DNA from: Siphonodentalium dalli
Lineage: Eukaryota; Mollusca; Scaphopoda; Gadilida; Siphonodentaliidae
DNA: 64,000 bases
Assembly (NCBI GenBank): GCA_032622095.1
Contig: CP136065.1
Coordinates: 148,743,577-148,807,576 of the forward strand
Direction of reading: 5' to 3'
Both the position numbers and the translations under genes were made by a program. The notes under the pieces were generated by a model. It ran no database searches. It had not been told where the DNA came from and saw only the letters and a program-made list of their open reading frames with translations. Positions 60,272-64,000 of the stretch are shown here, piece by piece; positions within the stretch are counted from its first letter, which is position 1, and every line of letters begins with the position of its first letter.

Positions 60272-60448
60272 ACGTCTTCCTCAACTGGTTATGTTTGTCG
60301 CCACCATTCATTTACTTGTTGTCGAATATGCTCATGGTCTGAGTTACATCAAGAATTGTTTTTCCATGGTAAATGTCTAGTGATACCTTTTGAAGTGTAT
60401 TTGACCAGCCAATAGGGTTAATATTCATGCTGCTATCGATGCTAGGCC

Positions 60449-60586
60449 TCACTTTGTCACTGGTAGCCAGGGGAGGGTGATCTCATCTGAATCTTCTGAT
60501 GATGAGGTACTGCAATCTCCGCTAAAATTGCTATAATCTCCCGTTAACATGTCGATCACTTGCTGTTTTGAAAATGTTGCAGCCAT
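60449..60586 (-). CDS. Short 45-codon ORF, possible N-terminal remnant of a mobile-element protein
   Basis: From ATG 60586, it reads MAATFSKQQVIDMLTGDYS, then a Ser/Asp/Glu cluster (STSSSEDSDEI) and stops at TGA. A short helix followed by an acidic Ser/Asp run resembles the N-termini of many transposases, including piggyBac-type ones, but no catalytic domain follows. It could equally be a first exon or chance. Confidence 0.25.
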   Translation of the reverse strand: MAATFSKQQVIDMLTGDYSNFSGDCSTSSSEDSDEITLPWLPVTK

Positions 60587-61430
60587 ATTGTTTGCCAATA
60601 CTTAGAATGGTACAACTGATGCTATTGTTCATTAACTAGAACCTAAATATACTCCCGGAGAACGATGTGTGGGCATCACGATCGCGCAAATAAAATCATG
60701 GATTTCCCTCAAATGGAATTTACAATTCACGGATGTCCCTCTAAATTAGCAAAACAAACAAGTTTAAACTTAAATAAGGAAAGTGTTGCATATATACTGA
60801 CTATATTTAATACAAATTCTTCAACGAACAATAAATAATAATGGTTATATTCATCAATTATATTTGTGGAGGTTCCTATGGAGATTTAAAACGATAAGAA
60901 TTTGTGGAGGTCACCATATTTTGTTAATGAATAATAAAATTTTATTGACTGAATAACATCTATGCCGTATGCTTCATCTTACATATTTAAGGGGTCCTCC
61001 TAGCATATATGGGACATTTTTAGGCCTAGAGCAAATGCTTATCATCGTATTTTGTGTCATTATTCATTCAAAATACGTCTCAATTGAACTACACATGCAT
61101 GTTCCTCCCTTTAAAATTGTCTTTTTCACCCATTTTAGGGGACCTCAGCGAATTCGGAGAACTCATCGAATTCGGAGAACTCAGCGAAATTGAGCGAATC
61201 CGGGGACCTACTGCAAATCTTCACAGCGACCACATAATTTGTAAGTAATAACGATTTATTCAGGTAATAAAATATTTCAAAAATATCTTTGAACATAAAC
61301 TCATAAAAATAAATTGAATTACTTTATTATGAAGTTAATCTAAACATATTGATAAAATAATCTCATAAAATATGTCTAAAAAAAAAAAAGACAATCATCA
61401 TAAAAATTAAAAGTAATAACTCTGATTTAT
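60587..61430. other. Spacer between duplication copies
   Basis: AT-rich. It contains a small minisatellite at about 61141-61200 (gaattcggagaactcagc-type unit, three copies). No supported gene. Confidence 0.4.
61141..61200 (+). repeat. Short minisatellite, about 18-21-bp unit
   Basis: Three imperfect copies of cgaattcggagaactcagcg. Confidence 0.55.
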
Positions 61431-61437
61431 TGACTAT

Positions 61438-62277
61438 TCATGCTGATTCATGTATTAAAAATGTTAGGCCTATTCCCAAAATATGTCCACATAACTTCAT
61501 TGACTATTCATGCTGAATCATGTATTAAAAATGTTAGGCCTATTCCCAAAATATGTCCACATAACTTCATAAGTCATAACCTGATAACTCATAAAAACAT
61601 CACTAATCAGTAATATATCAGCTTCCATTATAAAATGTATGAGATGATATCAAATAACTATGCACAATCTATTAGGATCACCTGCCCCAACATAGGGCTA
61701 AATCTAGGAATATTCGGCCTATAAAACTGGCCAAATCTTACTAGCACTGAAGGGGTCACTCTCACCAAAAATAGTGATGAAGGGTACTCTTGAGTGCCTA
61801 ATAAAAGTACAGGGTGGAATAATAGTACAGGTTGGAAAATGTCGCGTAACTGAATAATAGTACAGGGCGGAATAAACATACAGACTGGAAATATTAGTAC
61901 CATACATCCCAACAAAACGCACCATCTGACTGGTTTACTGATGCCATGTGACAGAAATAGTTTCGATGGATAGCCAGGTCTGTGAATCTACAGTTTGCTG
62001 ATCACTGTCAACAATCAGAGTTCATTTATCTATGAATAACACAATTTAAGATTGGTGAATTATTTCTTTTGGTTAATTTAATAAACGTACAGGACCAAAT
62101 AACGATCGTACAGGTCGGAATTTTACCTCGATTTTAATAATCGTACATGTATGTTTATTAGCCACTCAAGAGTACACAGGGTTTGAAAATGTGCTGAAGG
62201 GTAAACATGGTTTCTGATCGCTATTAACACCATTACTTAAACTGTGCTTCTGAAAGTCTGGCGCCCATTACTGAGCG
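61438..62277 (+). repeat. Direct duplication, copy B
   Basis: Matches 59555-60271 but lacks the TTAA MITE. It has an additional 384-bp insertion (61788-62171) and a 69-bp tandem duplication of its first part (about 61430-61498 and 61499-61568). Confidence 0.8.
61788..62171. mobile_element. 384-bp element with GTAC target duplication
   Basis: GTAC at 61784-61787 and 62172-62175 flanks termini TCTTGAGTGCCTAATAAA and TTTATTAGCCACTCAAGA. The paralogous position in copy A (near 60163) has a single ggtacacaggg, confirming the insertion. Internally gtacagg..ggaataat is repeated several times. There is no coding capacity. The superfamily is unassigned; a related sequence is at 57380-57500. Confidence 0.7.
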
Positions 62278-62863
62278 GTTTGTTTCAGTTTTCATTTTAA
62301 TGTTCATTGGAATGTAAACAATTATTATCTAACAGAAGTGATGGCAGACACGAAAACTAAACGTCATTTGGAACGAGATATCAAAACCTGTGTTCCCTTC
62401 AGCACATTTTCAAAACCTGTGTACCCTTCAGCACTTTTTTTGGTGAGAGTGACCCCTTCAGCCTTACTAGCGGTTTCTTCCCACACCCAGCCGAATCTTC
62501 AAGGACCATGCAGTCATTCACCTCATTGATTGAACTGTTCACTTTACACTACAGCACCATCTGAAGTCACATACTCCTGCAACTGAGTACAGTACTACAT
62601 TGGATTAAAGCATTGGGGGTATAATTGCACCAGCTACCTTGGAGCTACCTAATAGAGCTAGACCTTCCATTAAAACTAAAAGTAAAAAGAACTTCAAGTT
62701 CAACAAATACGGTTGGCGATTATCGCAATACGATAGGGGAACACCGTGTGCGTAACGTAACTATCACAAGTATAACGTACTCTGATAACAACTTATCGCC
62801 AAATTCATGCTTCAAACATTTTAAACATGTCATCTTCTATGGAAAGCCAAACCGCTATTTAAT
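62278..62863. other. Spacer with inverted ggtcactctcacc fragment
   Basis: At 62385-62470 the complement of the gaaggggtcactctcacc end found in the duplications appears, so part of the duplicated segment is also present inverted. No supported gene. Confidence 0.4.
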
Positions 62864-63360
62864 ATTAATTTTACTTAAGTAAAATAAAATGACACTTTAT
62901 TTCACTTAAGTGAAATAAAATGACATTTTATTTTACTTAAGTAAAATAAAGTGTCATTTTATTTTACTTAAGTGAAATAAAGTGTCATTTTATTTTACTT
63001 AAGTGAAATAAAGCGCCATCTACATAGTTTTATTTTACTTAAGTAAAATAAAATGACACTTTATTTTACTTAAGTAAAATAAAATGACATTTTATTTTAC
63101 TTAAGTAAAATTAAAACGCACACTAATTTTACTTAAGTGAAATAAAATTACCATTATGTTACGCCCTTTTTTTATTTTACTTAAGTAAAAAAGAATTTTA
63201 CTTAAGTGAAATAAAACACAGTTTTTATTTAACTTAAGTAAAATTCTTTATTACTTAAGTAAAATAAATGAACATTTGGGTTTATTTCACTTAAGTGAAA
63301 TAAACGCCATCTACCGGTCATCGATAGATGTCATTTATTTTACTTAAGTAAAATAAAATG
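62864..63360. repeat. Array of about 15 CTTAAG-centred palindromes
   Basis: About fifteen copies of a 16-22-base palindrome, TTTTACTTAAGTAAAA or TTTCACTTAAGTGAAA, mostly set in attt...aaat flanks and separated by short spacers (aatgacacttt, agtgtcat, gcgccatctac, cgccatctaccgg). Spacing is roughly 25-45 bases. Several copies are mixed (T on one side, G on the other). Confidence 0.85.
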
Positions 63361-63931
63361 CAACCAGGTGTTAAGAGTTATTAATGATTTCCCCCCAATC
63401 AGTTTAGAGACCAACGCCAAATCCCACCAAACCACATGTGACCTTGTTATAAGGACAGCGAGTGTTTTATGATATTATAGATGACAGAATGAGATTAGCA
63501 CCAACCTCATGCAATAAAATTGAGAACATTCCACACCCCCTGCCATTACCGCAATAATCAGAGAAAACTGCTAAAATGTGTGATGCGTTTGTGTTTGATG
63601 CTTATTGTGCTGATAACGAGATATAATCACGTATCATACTCTTTTAAATATCAGATTTATGGAGGCATGGACTTAGTACGAGTGTTAATTGCTTCAAATG
63701 TGCTTGCTGCAGCGAGCGAGACCATTGGTGAATTGATATAGCAACATAATGCAAACATTATGCCGACATTCCAAGTTCAGAGTTGCAGTACAATAGTTAG
63801 TGACCACCAGCTGTGGCCGGCTGCAGCTTTCTGTCAAACTCCATAGTTTGGCTTTCTGTAGCTTTCTACTGCGCATGCCTAGCCGGCTACGACTGTAGTA
63901 ATACACAACGGGAGATAACTTTCTCACGAAC
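63361..63931. promoter_or_regulatory. Putative promoter / 5' UTR region of the right-edge gene
   Basis: The sequence becomes richer in CpG toward 63800-63930. TGCGCATGC at 63870-63878 matches nine of eleven bases of the NRF1 consensus, common in TATA-less promoters. Repeats of gctttctgt lie at 63826-63868. This is inferred from position only. Confidence 0.3.
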
Positions 63932-64000
63932 ATGAACAGCACTCCAGGCGCACGTGCCAAGGGAGCAATTATTAGTTTGCAAGATGACTCCCATAGTGGG
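63932..64000 (+). CDS. Probable first coding exon of a gene continuing beyond the window
   Basis: ATG at 63932 (context cacgaacATGA) opens 23 codons to the window edge with no stop: MNSTPGARAKGAIISL..., then an acidic/His segment. A CpG-containing, NRF1-like upstream region and a plausible start context support it, but the length is too short for certainty. The family is unknown. Confidence 0.35.
   Translation, partial: MNSTPGARAKGAIISLQDDSHSG

Noticed and set aside
62864-63360. CRISPR-like array
   Set aside because: The repeats are palindromes with uneven spacing, and the spacers are themselves partly repeated. The surrounding genes are eukaryotic with introns, and no cas gene is present.

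Overview
This window comes from an animal nuclear genome, most likely a marine invertebrate. Split genes with GT-AG introns, AT-rich intergenic DNA, long introns full of foldback repeats, and degenerate repeats ending in runs of ggacgg or in gtgagctaaaa all suggest a lophotrochozoan such as a mollusc. That last step is inference, because I recognise no lineage-diagnostic gene. There is no bacterial-style operon, no CRISPR array and no rRNA or tRNA gene that I can support.

Three genes are supported. (1) The 3' end of a plus-strand gene (about 1146-8813) has four exons that join in phase. It encodes a 348-residue, proline-rich, probably disordered tail ending in -SAPRF; its 5' part lies left of the window. 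(2) A minus-strand gene (55163 down to 32750) has six exons that join without a frame error into an 837-residue protein. It carries an SHOC2-like leucine-rich repeat block (about 40-455), an acidic disordered middle and a conserved-looking C-terminus. (3) A probable first coding exon (63932-64000, plus) runs off the right edge. In addition, a broken coding region of about 340 codons (11115 down to 10096, minus) carries three frameshifts and one stop.

Layout. 1-8813: the proline-rich gene, with TTAA-flanked piggyBac-like MITEs and a 548-bp foldback in its introns. 8814-16280: intergenic, with the decayed coding region and several MITEs. 16281-30004: four head-to-tail copies of a 3.44-kb non-coding unit at about 99% identity by eye. 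30005-32749: intergenic. 32750-55163: the LRR gene. Its introns hold a 3.9-kb foldback element with 1.2-kb terminal inverted repeats around a FEN1/XPG-like nuclease ORF, a run of TGACCTTGA-rich repeats, a 458-bp tandem array, a 140-bp palindrome and YY1-like AAGATGGC repeats. 55209-63931: intergenic or upstream, with a direct duplication in which each copy has gained a different mobile insertion, and an array of about fifteen CTTAAG-centred palindromes just before the last gene.

The genes show no sign of acting in one pathway. What unifies the window is mobile, foldback and tandem DNA. The most unusual items are the nuclease-bearing foldback element, the CTTAAG palindrome array, the tandem 3.44-kb array with mosaic variants, and the duplicated locus that preserves empty sites for two insertions. 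I ran no searches; identities are from motif reading only, and counts and percent identities are by eye.
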